The position numbers and the translations under genes are program-made. Below are positions 1-6,044 of a stretch of 6,612 nucleotides of DNA, in pieces. Positions within the stretch are counted from its first letter, which is position 1; each line of letters begins with the position of its first letter. The notes under the pieces were generated by a model. That model did no database searches and was not told where the DNA came from. It worked only from the letters and a program-made list of their open reading frames with translations. The DNA comes from Oscillospiraceae bacterium (GTDB taxonomy: Bacteria > Bacillota > Clostridia > Christensenellales > Aristaeellaceae), in NCBI GenBank assembly GCA_031266295.1, contig JAISBH010000290.1, positions 1 to 6,612 of the forward strand. The letters are read 5' to 3'.

Positions 1-158
1 CCCTTTCGAAACCTGACCAGGCTTCGCCTGGACCATCGCGGCACACAAGCCATCGGTTTCAGCCAGCCGACTGTGTTCCGATACTCTATCTCGTAACGTA
101 ACCGACAACCCTCATCGCCCCCCTAGGGGGAGATGTCGCCGCAGCGACAGAGGGGGTT
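1..158. repeat. Dispersed intergenic repeat, copy 1 (left edge, possibly incomplete)
   Basis: This stretch aligns without gaps to 6334-6491 (constant offset of 6333). I count about 14 mismatches in 158 positions by hand, mostly transitions and concentrated between 39 and 87; 1-38 and 88-158 are identical. Landmarks in order are TTTCGAAACCTG, a hairpin at 17-31 (CCAGGC, loop TTC, GCCTGG), the conserved block around TCGTAACGTAACCGAC, a C-run/G-run palindrome CCCCCTAGGGGG near 119-130, and a small stem TGTCGC-CGCA-GCGACA at 134-149. There is no credible coding potential. The open frames crossing it are also present in the other copies and seem to be by-products of the repeat. The element may extend left of the window: both right-hand copies have GCTATCCG just before the part that matches position 1. 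Confidence 0.85.
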
Positions 159-185
159 CTCCCCGCGCCGCAGCGACAGAGGGGG
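137..185 (+). repeat. Short 20-bp direct repeat pair inside the dgoD leader
   Basis: The 20-mer CGCCGCAGCGACAGAGGGGG occurs at 137-156 and again at 166-185, offset by 29 bp. The first copy belongs to the dispersed repeat. The second is an extra partial duplication that copy 2 on the right side of the window does not show. It ends 15 bp before the AAGGAG of dgoD, so it lies in that gene's upstream or untranslated region. Confidence 0.8.
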
Positions 186-200
186 ATCCCACCCCGTATT

Positions 201-206
201 AAGGAG
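201..206 (+). promoter_or_regulatory. Ribosome binding site of dgoD
   Basis: AAGGAG lies 8 nt before the ATG at 215. The match and spacing are strong and fix this ATG as the start. The resulting protein aligns end to end with known galactonate dehydratases. Confidence 0.85.
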
Positions 207-214
207 CAAGCATA

Positions 215-1363
215 ATGAAGATCCGTTCAATCGAACTGTTCCAAGTCCCGCCACGCTGGCTCTTCCTGAAAATGACTACCGAATCCGGCCTGGCCGGCTG
301 GGGCGAGCCGGTCGTCGAGGGCCGCGCCGCTACTGTCGCGGCGTGCGTTCGCGAAATGAGCGAGACCCTCGTCGGGAAAAGCGCAGGCGATATCGAGGAC
401 GCGTTCCAAACCTTGTACCGCACGGGATTCTATCGCGGCGGCCCAATACTGACCAGCGCGCTCTCTGGCATCGAGCAGGCCATGTGGGACATCAAGGGCA
501 AATTCCACAACATGCCGGTGTACGAATTCCTCGGCGGAAAGGTGCGCGACCGGATCGAGGTATACCGCTGGATCGGCGGCGATCACCCGCGTGACACTGC
601 GTCCGGCGCGCTCGAAGCCCTCGCCCAAGGCTATCGCGCCGTCAAAATGAACGCGACAGACCAACTGCGCTGGATCGACACTCATGACCTCCTAGACGCA
701 ACGGTCGCCCGTGTCGCGGCGATCCGCGACGCCGTCGGCGATCAACTGTGCATCGCGGTTGACTTCCATGGCCGCGTACACAAAACGATGGCCAAAACCC
801 TCATGCGCAAGCTCGAACCGTACAACCTAATGTTCGTCGAAGAACCCGTCCTCACCGAGAATGAAGACGAATTCCTCGAGCTGGCACGCTCCACGCATAT
901 CCCGATCGCTACTGGCGAGCGCAACTTCACCCGATGGGGATTCAAGCGTATGCTCACGCGCGGCGGCATCGACGTCATCCAGCCTGACGTCAGCCACTGC
1001 GGCGGCATACTCGAGACTCGCAAGATAGCGTCAATGGCCGAGGCGTTCGACGTCGCGCTCGCTCCTCACTGCCCGCTTGGCCCGATCGCGCTGGCGGCGT
1101 GCCTGCAGGTGGATTTCTGCTCGCCCAACGCATTTATCCAGGAACAGAGCGCAGGCATCCACTACAACGAAGGGTATGACTTGCTCAATTACCTGAGCAA
1201 CCCTGAGGTGTTTGACTTCCGCGATGGATATGCGCATCTGCCGACCAAACCGGGCCTGGGCGTCGACGTCAACGAGGATTATGTGCGCAAAATGGCCCGC
1301 GAAGGACATAACTGGCACAACCCAATCTGGCGCGACAGTGATGGCGTTATCGCGGAATGGTGA
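215..1363 (+). CDS. dgoD: D-galactonate dehydratase (enolase superfamily, mandelate racemase type)
   Basis: This enzyme dehydrates D-galactonate to 2-dehydro-3-deoxy-D-galactonate (EC 4.2.1.6) in the cytoplasm, the first step of the De Ley-Doudoroff route of galactonate use. The product has 382 residues, the same length as the E. coli enzyme as I remember it, and it resembles that enzyme along its whole length (PPRWLFLK, GWGEPVVEGRA, FYRGGPIL, LAPHCPLGPIALAACL, TKPGLGV, final VAEW/IAEW). The N-terminal capping domain is roughly 1-120, followed by the TIM barrel. The expected metal ligands are D183, E209 and E235. H185 and H285 are the likely acid/base residues and E310 a further active-site residue; all fall at the same numbers as in E. 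coli DgoD. The other dgo genes (kinase, aldolase, transporter, regulator) are not in the window, so partners must lie upstream or elsewhere. No clear promoter is seen in 1-200. The leader is largely made of a dispersed repeat. Other sugar-acid dehydratases of the superfamily are the main alternative, but the match makes that unlikely. Confidence 0.93.
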   Translation: MKIRSIELFQVPPRWLFLKMTTESGLAGWGEPVVEGRAATVAACVREMSETLVGKSAGDIEDAFQTLYRTGFYRGGPILTSALSGIEQAMWDIKGKFHNMPVYEFLGGKVRDRIEVYRWIGGDHPRDTASGALEALAQGYRAVKMNATDQLRWIDTHDLLDATVARVAAIRDAVGDQLCIAVDFHGRVHKTMAKTLMRKLEPYNLMFVEEPVLTENEDEFLELARSTHIPIATGERNFTRWGFKRMLTRGGIDVIQPDVSHCGGILETRKIASMAEAFDVALAPHCPLGPIALAACLQVDFCSPNAFIQEQSAGIHYNEGYDLLNYLSNPEVFDFRDGYAHLPTKPGLGVDVNEDYVRKMAREGHNWHNPIWRDSDGVIAEW

Positions 1364-1376
1364 CGGCGGCGGCCCA

Positions 1377-2579
1377 TTAGTTATCCATCCGCTCCGACCA
1401 CTCGTGCATCAGTTCAACCGAGCCGCCCTGCAGTTCATACAGCTGGAACCGCAGCGCGCCGTCCGGCAGAATCAGGGTGTGCAGCGCCTCTATCAGCCTA
1501 GGCACACCGTCGTCCAGGTCGTATACCGAATCGACATAGGCCGGGCAATCGGTATCCTTGGGACTCGCGTTGGTGTATATGCGCTGAACCTGCGCGTCGA
1601 ACGAAGGTTCGTTCTTGAGAATTTCATACGCCTCGGCGCGGACAAAACGCCATGGATGAGCCGGGTCGTCAGGGTCCCCGTACGGATCAAATAGCCAGTA
1701 TTGATAATGAGTCTGGTTGTCGGCATAATCCGCCAGCACGCGAAAGTCCGGATATCCGTCGAAGTTCATGTCCTCAAGGATGAAGTTCGCGTCGCGATTC
1801 AGCTGTCCGGCTGATTGTACGGCGATGGTTTGAATGACGTCGTGCCGGTCGTCCAGTACGCGGACAATCTCCGTCGCGGCTTCGCTAGGCGTATCGGTGC
1901 GCTCGCCTGTTTCCAGCAACTGGATTGTGACGGATATGCTGTCGCGCCCGAATGTGAACTCGTCGGACGTGAGCACGCGCGCCTTGCCGATGGGCGAGAG
2001 GAACTGCGGCTGCATGTACCCGGACGCGCCCGGCGCCGAGACGTGCAGCCACTCTCCCACAACGCCCAGCACGTCTATCAGTGCGCCACTAGGATACTGC
2101 TCGATCACGCGCGAGTTGTGGAACGGGCGCTCGCGCAGATTCAGCCAACCCGGCTCGCTGCGGCTTTGCACTGCCAACACGGGCGAGTATGGTACGGGTT
2201 TATCCGCTTCCGGGTCTGACGCGTCCCACTCGATCAGGCGAGAACGCTCCATGTATCCCGTCGCCGACGCTGGATCGTCCGGTGATCCGACGCGCACGGG
2301 AACCATTAGCCCCTCGCTCTCCGACTCCAGAAACAGTACGTTCACGCCAGCGTAATACCCGCCCAGCGTCAGACTGGACGCGCTAGGTTCGGCGTATAGC
2401 GGCAGCAGCTCCTCGGGCGATTCCGTCGCGATGACCCCGACGCGCCACGCGGGTTCGGGCAATGGGTTTTCCCGCGCTTCCTCCGCGCGGCTGCCGACAA
2501 ACGTCAGCGCTATTATAATGACCGCCGCCAGCGTCAGCGCGCGGCGGATCTTGTTTAACCATGTTAATACAACGCGCAT
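1377..2579 (-). CDS. Secreted SH3-domain protein with C-terminal Asp-rich loop domain, function unknown
   Basis: The product has 400 residues from the ATG at 2579. An upstream in-frame TTG at 2606 is less likely, because AAGGAGG sits 5 nt before the ATG. Residues 1 to about 32 form a signal peptide: basic start with K and RR, hydrophobic core LTLAAVIIIALTFVG, likely cleavage after SRA, no lipobox cysteine. Residues about 44-116 look like a divergent SH3-like unit. Residues about 146-197 are a clearer bacterial SH3 domain (LNLRERP start, then GEWLHV and SGYMQPQFL). The rest (about 212-400) is another domain containing DMNFDGYPD at 270-278, a D-x-N-x-D-G-x-x-D loop like those that bind calcium, followed by YWLFDPYG. 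This tail recalls the XAC2610-type or FG-GAP-like domains of surface proteins; that is a family-level guess. A role at the cell wall is inferred from secretion and SH3 domains, which often bind peptidoglycan. There is no catalytic motif. The gene converges with dgoD, 13 bp from its stop, with no visible terminator between. Confidence 0.85.
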   Translation of the reverse strand: MRVVLTWLNKIRRALTLAAVIIIALTFVGSRAEEARENPLPEPAWRVGVIATESPEELLPLYAEPSASSLTLGGYYAGVNVLFLESESEGLMVPVRVGSPDDPASATGYMERSRLIEWDASDPEADKPVPYSPVLAVQSRSEPGWLNLRERPFHNSRVIEQYPSGALIDVLGVVGEWLHVSAPGASGYMQPQFLSPIGKARVLTSDEFTFGRDSISVTIQLLETGERTDTPSEAATEIVRVLDDRHDVIQTIAVQSAGQLNRDANFILEDMNFDGYPDFRVLADYADNQTHYQYWLFDPYGDPDDPAHPWRFVRAEAYEILKNEPSFDAQVQRIYTNASPKDTDCPAYVDSVYDLDDGVPRLIEALHTLILPDGALRFQLYELQGGSVELMHEWSERMDN

Positions 2580-2584
2580 ATCAT

Positions 2585-2591
2585 CCTCCTT
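2585..2591 (-). promoter_or_regulatory. Ribosome binding site of the SH3-domain gene
   Basis: Read on the minus strand this is AAGGAGG, ending 5 nt before the ATG at 2579. It lies inside the longer open frame that would begin at the TTG at 2606, and is the main reason to choose the ATG. Confidence 0.8.
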
Positions 2592-2615
2592 TGCAATTCC
2601 TCCCAACTATCAACA

Positions 2616-2648
2616 ATTCTAGCAGAGTCTCTCAAATCCTCTTGTCAA
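2616..2648 (-). promoter_or_regulatory. Possible promoter of the SH3-domain gene
   Basis: On the minus strand an extended -10 element TGC-TAGAAT lies at 2624-2616 and a perfect TTGACA at 2648-2643. The gap between the two hexamers is 21 nt, longer than the preferred 17, so they may not act together; the extended -10 could work on its own. Transcription would start near 2609, giving a leader of about 30 nt. The region upstream (2649-2720) is AT-rich and offers other weak options. Confidence 0.35.
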
Positions 2649-2720
2649 TTTATGGCAATATAACGTATAGGTATATAACACAATAAGACGGTACGAACCG
2701 CACCGCCTTAGGCTGCCAAC

Positions 2721-2750
2721 TAGGGCCTGTTCGAAAAAGATCGCGGTGGG
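2721..2750 (+). repeat. Left terminal inverted repeat of the MITE-like element
   Basis: This is a 30-bp arm that pairs without mismatch with 2856-2885. It starts with TA, the probable duplicated target dinucleotide. Confidence 0.85.
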
Positions 2751-2855
2751 GATTGGGGGGGATTTTTCGTCCCCACAAGGAGCGTGAAGGGAGGCGGACT
2801 GGAGATCCGTCGACCGGAACAGCGACGCGGTGGGGGCGGAAAAGACATCCTAAGA

Positions 2856-2885
2856 CCCACCGCGATCTTTTTCGAACAGGCCCTA
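2856..2885 (-). repeat. Right terminal inverted repeat of the MITE-like element
   Basis: This is the exact reverse complement of 2721-2750. Read from rpmB it supplies the first half of a long stem; the two arms are separated by 105 nt. Confidence 0.85.
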
Positions 2886-2912
2886 AATCATCTGTTAGCG
2901 CGAATGATCCGG

Positions 2913-3104
2913 TTAAACTGCGCGCGTCACCTTGCCGCTGCGCAGACAACGCGTGCAGACATACAGATGTTTATGCACACCGTCAACAACAACACGGACA
3001 CGCTGGGTATTTGGCGCCCATACGCGGTGAGTGCGCCGAACGGAGTGACTGACGTTATTGCCGTGCATCAAGCCTTTATTGCAAACCTCGCAGAACTTTC
3101 CCAA
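2913..3104 (-). CDS. rpmB: 50S ribosomal protein bL28
   Basis: bL28 is a small protein of the large ribosomal subunit. The 63 residues match the family from end to end: KFCEVCNKG, GNNVSHS, RRTHRVWAPNTQ, VRVVVDG, KHLYVCTRCLRSGKV. It has four cysteines in two CxxC pairs (C5/C8 and C50/C53), the zinc-binding C+ form. The start is TTG at 3104-3102, giving MGKFCEVC, where bL28 proteins normally begin. GAGGAGG at 3119-3113 with an 8-nt spacer supports it, and the longer frame upstream has no family similarity. A good promoter lies 43 bp upstream of the start codon, so the gene is probably transcribed on its own. The MITE-like element begins 27 bp past the stop, and no ordinary terminator is visible in that gap. 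In many Firmicutes rpmB sits next to an Asp23/DAK-phosphatase gene pair; that is not the case here. Confidence 0.96.
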   Translation of the reverse strand: MGKFCEVCNKGLMHGNNVSHSVRRTHRVWAPNTQRVRVVVDGVHKHLYVCTRCLRSGKVTRAV

Positions 3105-3112
3105 AGGAAACC

Positions 3113-3119
3113 CCTCCTC
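3113..3119 (-). promoter_or_regulatory. Ribosome binding site of rpmB (fixes a TTG start)
   Basis: Read on the minus strand this is GAGGAGG, 8 nt before TTG at 3104. There is no ATG or GTG at a family-consistent position, so this site decides the start. Confidence 0.8.
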
Positions 3120-3146
3120 ACGTAAACACAGAACTGGATTATATAG

Positions 3147-3175
3147 ATTGTAACACACGCGGCGGGAAATTGCAA
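3147..3175 (-). promoter_or_regulatory. Promoter of rpmB
   Basis: On the minus strand TTGCAA (3175-3170) and TACAAT (3152-3147) are separated by exactly 17 nt. They match the housekeeping consensus at 4 of 6 and 5 of 6 positions. Transcription would start near 3140, giving a leader of about 36 nt before the TTG codon. A second TATAAT at 3143-3138 lacks a suitable -35 partner. Confidence 0.7.
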
Positions 3176-3232
3176 CAGGTTTTTTATATATATCCCAGCA
3201 TAAGTATAGGGGGGGGCGATAGCAATATAAAC
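3176..3232. other. Gap between the L,D-transpeptidase stop and the rpmB promoter, with an 8-G run
   Basis: This 57-bp AT-rich gap contains an uninterrupted run of eight G at 3209-3216. No stem-loop terminator for the L,D-transpeptidase gene is evident. The G run could vary in length by slippage, but no frame depends on it. Confidence 0.5.
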
Positions 3233-5065
3233 TTAGATGGGTGATTGTGTCTGCTGGACTGTTGGGGCGGGTTCGGGCGCTGCTGGTGAATGGATCGGCG
3301 ATGGTGTCGGGGTTGGAGTTGGCGATGGCGTCGGCGATGGACTCGGGGTTAGCGTCGGCACCGGGGTCGGCACTGGAGTCGGCGTTAGCGTCGGCACTGG
3401 AGTCGGCGACGGCGTCGGTGTGGCCGCCGCTTCCGCGTAGATATGTCCCAGAGTGATCTTGCCCGCTTTGCCGTCGGCTCCAAGCCCATACATCTTTTGA
3501 TACGCCTTGACCGCGTCGCGGGTGCCGTTCCAGTATCCGCCTGTTATCGTGCCAGCGTAGAAACCCAGTTCCGTCAGCTTGTTCTGCAGCCAGAATACAT
3601 CCTCGCCCGCGCTGCCTACTCCCAGCGTGCGTATCTTCGTCTCTGGCGGCGTGTGGGGGTTATATAACGGCGTCAGCGTAGGCTGCGGTGTGCTCACGGG
3701 CAGCATGTTCGCCTTATTGAGTGCTGGCGGTTTAAGCGCCATAGCCCCCTCGGGATCGGCCTTTCCCCGTATAACGTCCACCACCGTGCCCGCGCCGCAG
3801 TTATCGTATATCCACTTTGCCTCCGACACCAGCAGCCTGATGCATCCGTGAGAGGCCTTCTTCCCCAGGTTATAATACGAACCGACAGCCAGATCCATCG
3901 CGTCGGGCGTGTTGTATATGACCGAGTGAAACGCGATCGAGCTGGATATCCGCGTCCAATACTGCGCGTATGAACCCCACTTGTCGAAAAAGCACCAGCG
4001 CGCGGTCGCTCCATTGAGTACGTACTGCCTCTCTGGCGTTGGATTGGCGTCCGTGCCCGTCGAGCAGAGCATACGCTTGACTACGTTGGTGTAACCGCCA
4101 TTCGCGTCGAGTCCGTAGACCGTCACTACTTGATTGACCACGTCGATCGTGATGTAATACTCCGGCGGAGGGGGCGTGGGCTTAGGGGTTGGCGTAGCGG
4201 ACGCGTCGCGCGGCTGCGGATCGTTGAACAGCTTCTCCCACGTCTTGCGCCCCACTATACCGTCGGCGTTCAGTCCGTTGCTGTTCTGAAACGCCTTGAC
4301 TGCGTTGCGCGTGTTCTTATAAAACTCACCTGAGATAACGTCGGTATAATATCCCAGCTGCGCCAACCGTATCTGAATGTATCGCACCTCCGCGCCGGTC
4401 GAGTTGTACTCGCGGCTGCCCGGAAACTCCGGTATAACGGCGGGCAGCGTCGGACCAGGCGTCGGCTTTGGCGTGGGTTTCGGGGTAGGCGTGGAGCGCG
4501 GCGACGCCGCTTGGCTGAATATCAGCCGCTGCAGGCCTATGGTGGCCGTGCCGGTGCGTGTTAAACCATTCTCGCTCTGGAACTGATTGACTGCGTCGCG
4601 CGTACGCTCTTGATAGGTTCCGGTGATCCGGAATGTATAATACCCCAGCTGTGTCAGCCGCTCTTGAAGCAGCCGCACGTCTTCGCCAGTCGAATCGTAT
4701 CTAAGCGTCCGCGTCGGGTTGACCGTCTGTTCAAACGGCTCGGCCAGAAATTCCGTTGCGATGTCGCCGCCGAGTATCGTTTCAGTTTCCTCCGGCTTCG
4801 GGGAGGGAGAGGGTTCGCTGGACTCAGTTTGATCGAACAGCTCTTCGGTTGAGCCGTCCGTTATCGGCGTCGACTCTTCGCCATCCGGCACCGTAAGAAC
4901 GTTCGTCGGGGGAGTGGCGTTGTCGATTGCCTCCGGTATATATGATTCCGCGCCGACGATGCCCGCGCATGATATCATCCAGATCGCCATCAGCAACGCG
5001 GCGATCCTCATCATCCCACTGTTTCCCGATATGATCAACCCGATAAAGCCGTTCTGTTCGCGCAT
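3233..5065 (-). CDS. Secreted L,D-transpeptidase (YkuD domain) with three peptidoglycan-binding domains
   Basis: This is a 610-residue exported cell-wall enzyme. L,D-transpeptidases make 3-3 cross-links in peptidoglycan or attach proteins to it through an active-site cysteine. Residues 1-39 are an export signal (core IAALLMAIWMISCAGIVGA); C33 lies in a sequence that resembles a lipobox poorly, so a lipoprotein is possible but not favoured. Peptidoglycan-binding repeats lie at about 122-182, 220-280 and 480-545, each with a G-E-D/E-V-x-x-(L/I)-Q-x-(R/K)-L start and an LGYY or LGFY turn. The YkuD domain is about 302-433, with H380 and the signature SHGCIRL at 405-411; C408 is the nucleophile. 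Pro/Thr/Ser linkers join the domains, and residues 549-590 form a long PT-rich tail that ends the protein without a further domain. AGGAG at 5079-5075, 9 nt before the ATG, supports this start; M18 or M19 are alternatives. The kinase gene ends 88 bp upstream on the same strand, so co-transcription is possible. Confidence 0.92.
   Translation of the reverse strand: MREQNGFIGLIISGNSGMMRIAALLMAIWMISCAGIVGAESYIPEAIDNATPPTNVLTVPDGEESTPITDGSTEELFDQTESSEPSPSPKPEETETILGGDIATEFLAEPFEQTVNPTRTLRYDSTGEDVRLLQERLTQLGYYTFRITGTYQERTRDAVNQFQSENGLTRTGTATIGLQRLIFSQAASPRSTPTPKPTPKPTPGPTLPAVIPEFPGSREYNSTGAEVRYIQIRLAQLGYYTDVISGEFYKNTRNAVKAFQNSNGLNADGIVGRKTWEKLFNDPQPRDASATPTPKPTPPPPEYYITIDVVNQVVTVYGLDANGGYTNVVKRMLCSTGTDANPTPERQYVLNGATARWCFFDKWGSYAQYWTRISSSIAFHSVIYNTPDAMDLAVGSYYNLGKKASHGCIRLLVSEAKWIYDNCGAGTVVDVIRGKADPEGAMALKPPALNKANMLPVSTPQPTLTPLYNPHTPPETKIRTLGVGSAGEDVFWLQNKLTELGFYAGTITGGYWNGTRDAVKAYQKMYGLGADGKAGKITLGHIYAEAAATPTPSPTPVPTLTPTPVPTPVPTLTPSPSPTPSPTPTPTPSPIHSPAAPEPAPTVQQTQSPI
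3296..3421. repeat. Degenerate tandem repeats coding for a Pro/Thr/Ser tail
   Basis: This is the low-complexity end of the L,D-transpeptidase gene, built on GTCGGC-type hexamers that encode alternating TP, SP and VP dipeptides. A longer unit is visible: GTTAGCGTCGGCAC occurs at 3348 and 3384, a 36-bp period equal to 12 codons, so TPVPTLTP appears twice. Repeat units are multiples of three, so length changes would keep the frame. Confidence 0.8.
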
Positions 5066-5074
5066 TGCCCGCCA

Positions 5075-5079
5075 CTCCT
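5075..5079 (-). promoter_or_regulatory. Ribosome binding site of the L,D-transpeptidase gene
   Basis: AGGAG on the minus strand lies 9 nt before the ATG at 5065. No comparable site precedes the internal methionines at residues 18 and 19, although starting there would give a more compact signal peptide. Confidence 0.65.
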
Positions 5080-5153
5080 AACCTGTCGAACAATCTCTCC
5101 CATGCCTCGTCCAACGTATAAACAACGCTCAACCCAGCCTTATTATTGCAGGC

Positions 5154-6044
5154 TTAACTAAGTTTAGCGCGCCACACTGCCGCGAATTGGTAAAGATTGC
5201 CGAGTTCAGGCTCGAAGTGAACGCCGAATCGAGGATCGGTTCCGTTCCGGCGGGTGCGTTCGATCGCGGAGCAGGTGGTGTCTACGGCCAATGCGGCGGA
5301 CTCGCCGACGGGCGCTCCGGCCAGCATCGCGCCCAGAAACACGCTAGCGAACAGATCTCCGGTACCGTACCATACGCCAGGGATGGCGGGACGTTTAACG
5401 AATAGATCGCCCGAACCGGATCTGTCGGATACCGCAACGCCGAGCTGCCCGTCGTCAAACCCGATGCCTGTTATCAGGGCGCATTTCGGCCCTAACGACA
5501 GCAGCGACTCTAGCGTTTCGCTAAGCGCGCGTTCTGTCCGCACCTCCGCGCTGTACGGTTGATTCAGAAGCATCGCGGCCTCGGTCAGGTTGGGGGTTAT
5601 AATATCGGCTTTCGCGCATAAACGCCGCATCGCGCTGACCATGTCCGCCGTGTATGTCTTATACAGTACGCCGTGGTCGCCCATGACTGGATCGACCAGC
5701 ACGAGAGTATCGGAACCGCGCAGCATATCGACTGCGTCGCTGATCGCGGCCAGTTGCTGCGCGGATGCCGCGAAACCTGTGTATATCGCGTCGAATCTTA
5801 AGCCCAGCGAAGCCCAGTGCGCGGCGGTGCGAGGCAGATCCTCCGTCAGGTCGCGGTATGTGAAGCCCGGTATGTTGCCCGTGTGGGTGGAGAGTATCGC
5901 GGTGGGCAGCGCGCAGACCTCGCAGCCCATCGCCGAGAGAGTGGGCAGCGCGATGGTCAGCGAGCATTTGCCCGCGCCGGAAAGGTCATGGATAGCTGCG
6001 ATGTGCGGGGGGATGGTGGGGGAGCTATTGGTGGAGTTTTCCAT
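5154..6044 (-). CDS. pdxY: Pyridoxamine/pyridoxal kinase (ribokinase-like family)
   Basis: This enzyme phosphorylates pyridoxal and/or pyridoxamine with ATP in vitamin B6 salvage, in the cytoplasm (EC 2.7.1.35 family). The 296-residue product covers the whole fold. Residues 15-29 (IAAIHDLSGAGKCSL) and 45-56 (ALPTAILSTHTG) are the typical N-terminal substrate-side motifs. DPVMGDHG is at 118-125, TPNLTEA at 150-156, and GTGD at 227-230 provides the anion hole and the likely catalytic base D230. The text matches the Clostridia-type pyridoxamine kinases (AIHDLSGxGxCSLT) better than PdxK or ThiD, but substrate preference cannot be read from the sequence, so the symbol is a family-level choice. The ATG at 6044 has GGAGG at 6053-6049 with a short 4-nt spacer; no better start exists upstream or within the next 38 codons. 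The stop overlaps a weak inverted repeat (5136-5154). The L,D-transpeptidase gene follows after 88 bp. Confidence 0.9.
   Translation of the reverse strand: MENSTNSSPTIPPHIAAIHDLSGAGKCSLTIALPTLSAMGCEVCALPTAILSTHTGNIPGFTYRDLTEDLPRTAAHWASLGLRFDAIYTGFAASAQQLAAISDAVDMLRGSDTLVLVDPVMGDHGVLYKTYTADMVSAMRRLCAKADIITPNLTEAAMLLNQPYSAEVRTERALSETLESLLSLGPKCALITGIGFDDGQLGVAVSDRSGSGDLFVKRPAIPGVWYGTGDLFASVFLGAMLAGAPVGESAALAVDTTCSAIERTRRNGTDPRFGVHFEPELGNLYQFAAVWRAKLS

Larger units (their letters stand above)
2721..2885. mobile_element. MITE-like non-autonomous element with 30-bp perfect terminal inverted repeats
   Basis: Arms at 2721-2750 and 2856-2885 are perfect reverse complements. They begin TAGGGCCTGTTCGAAA at the outer end and finish inward at GCGGTGGG. 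If the outermost TA on each side is a target-site duplication, the element is 161 bp with 28-bp arms. The interior has weaker extended symmetry (the segment ending CGTCCCCAC at 2776 against GTGGGGGCG starting near 2830) and a small GGGGA/TCCCC hairpin at 2758-2774. There is no transposase and no convincing reading frame, so it would need enzyme from elsewhere. The TA duplication and the GGGCCTGTTCGAAA end recall IS5-type (IS427 group) or IS630/mariner-like elements; this is inference. It lies between the 3' end of rpmB, 27 bp away, and the upstream region of the SH3-domain gene. Confidence 0.75.

Noticed and set aside
133..594. Plus-strand 153-codon frame over the left repeat and the start of dgoD
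   Set aside because: It is Arg/Pro/Gly-rich, lacks a ribosome binding site, and overlaps dgoD, which matches its family at every active-site residue.
2753..3125. Plus-strand frames across the MITE-like element and rpmB
   Set aside because: They read through both inverted-repeat arms and lie antisense to rpmB. No family similarity is recognisable.
3237..3456. Plus-strand Gly/Val- or Ala/Ser-rich frames of about 70 codons
   Set aside because: They are antisense readings of the Pro/Thr-coding tandem repeat; low complexity keeps these frames open.
4824..5132. Minus-strand frame of about 102 codons overlapping the start of the L,D-transpeptidase gene, with a plausible-looking N-terminus (TLDEAWERLFDRL)
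   Set aside because: It overlaps the signal peptide and linker of a well-supported gene in another frame, starts with TTG without a good ribosome binding site, and its later part is rich in D/R as expected for an off-frame reading of this GC-rich sequence.
5136..5154. Inverted repeat AGCCT/AGGCT at the end of the kinase gene as a terminator
   Set aside because: The stem is only 5 bp with a 9-nt loop, it overlaps the stop codon, and no T tract follows on the minus strand.
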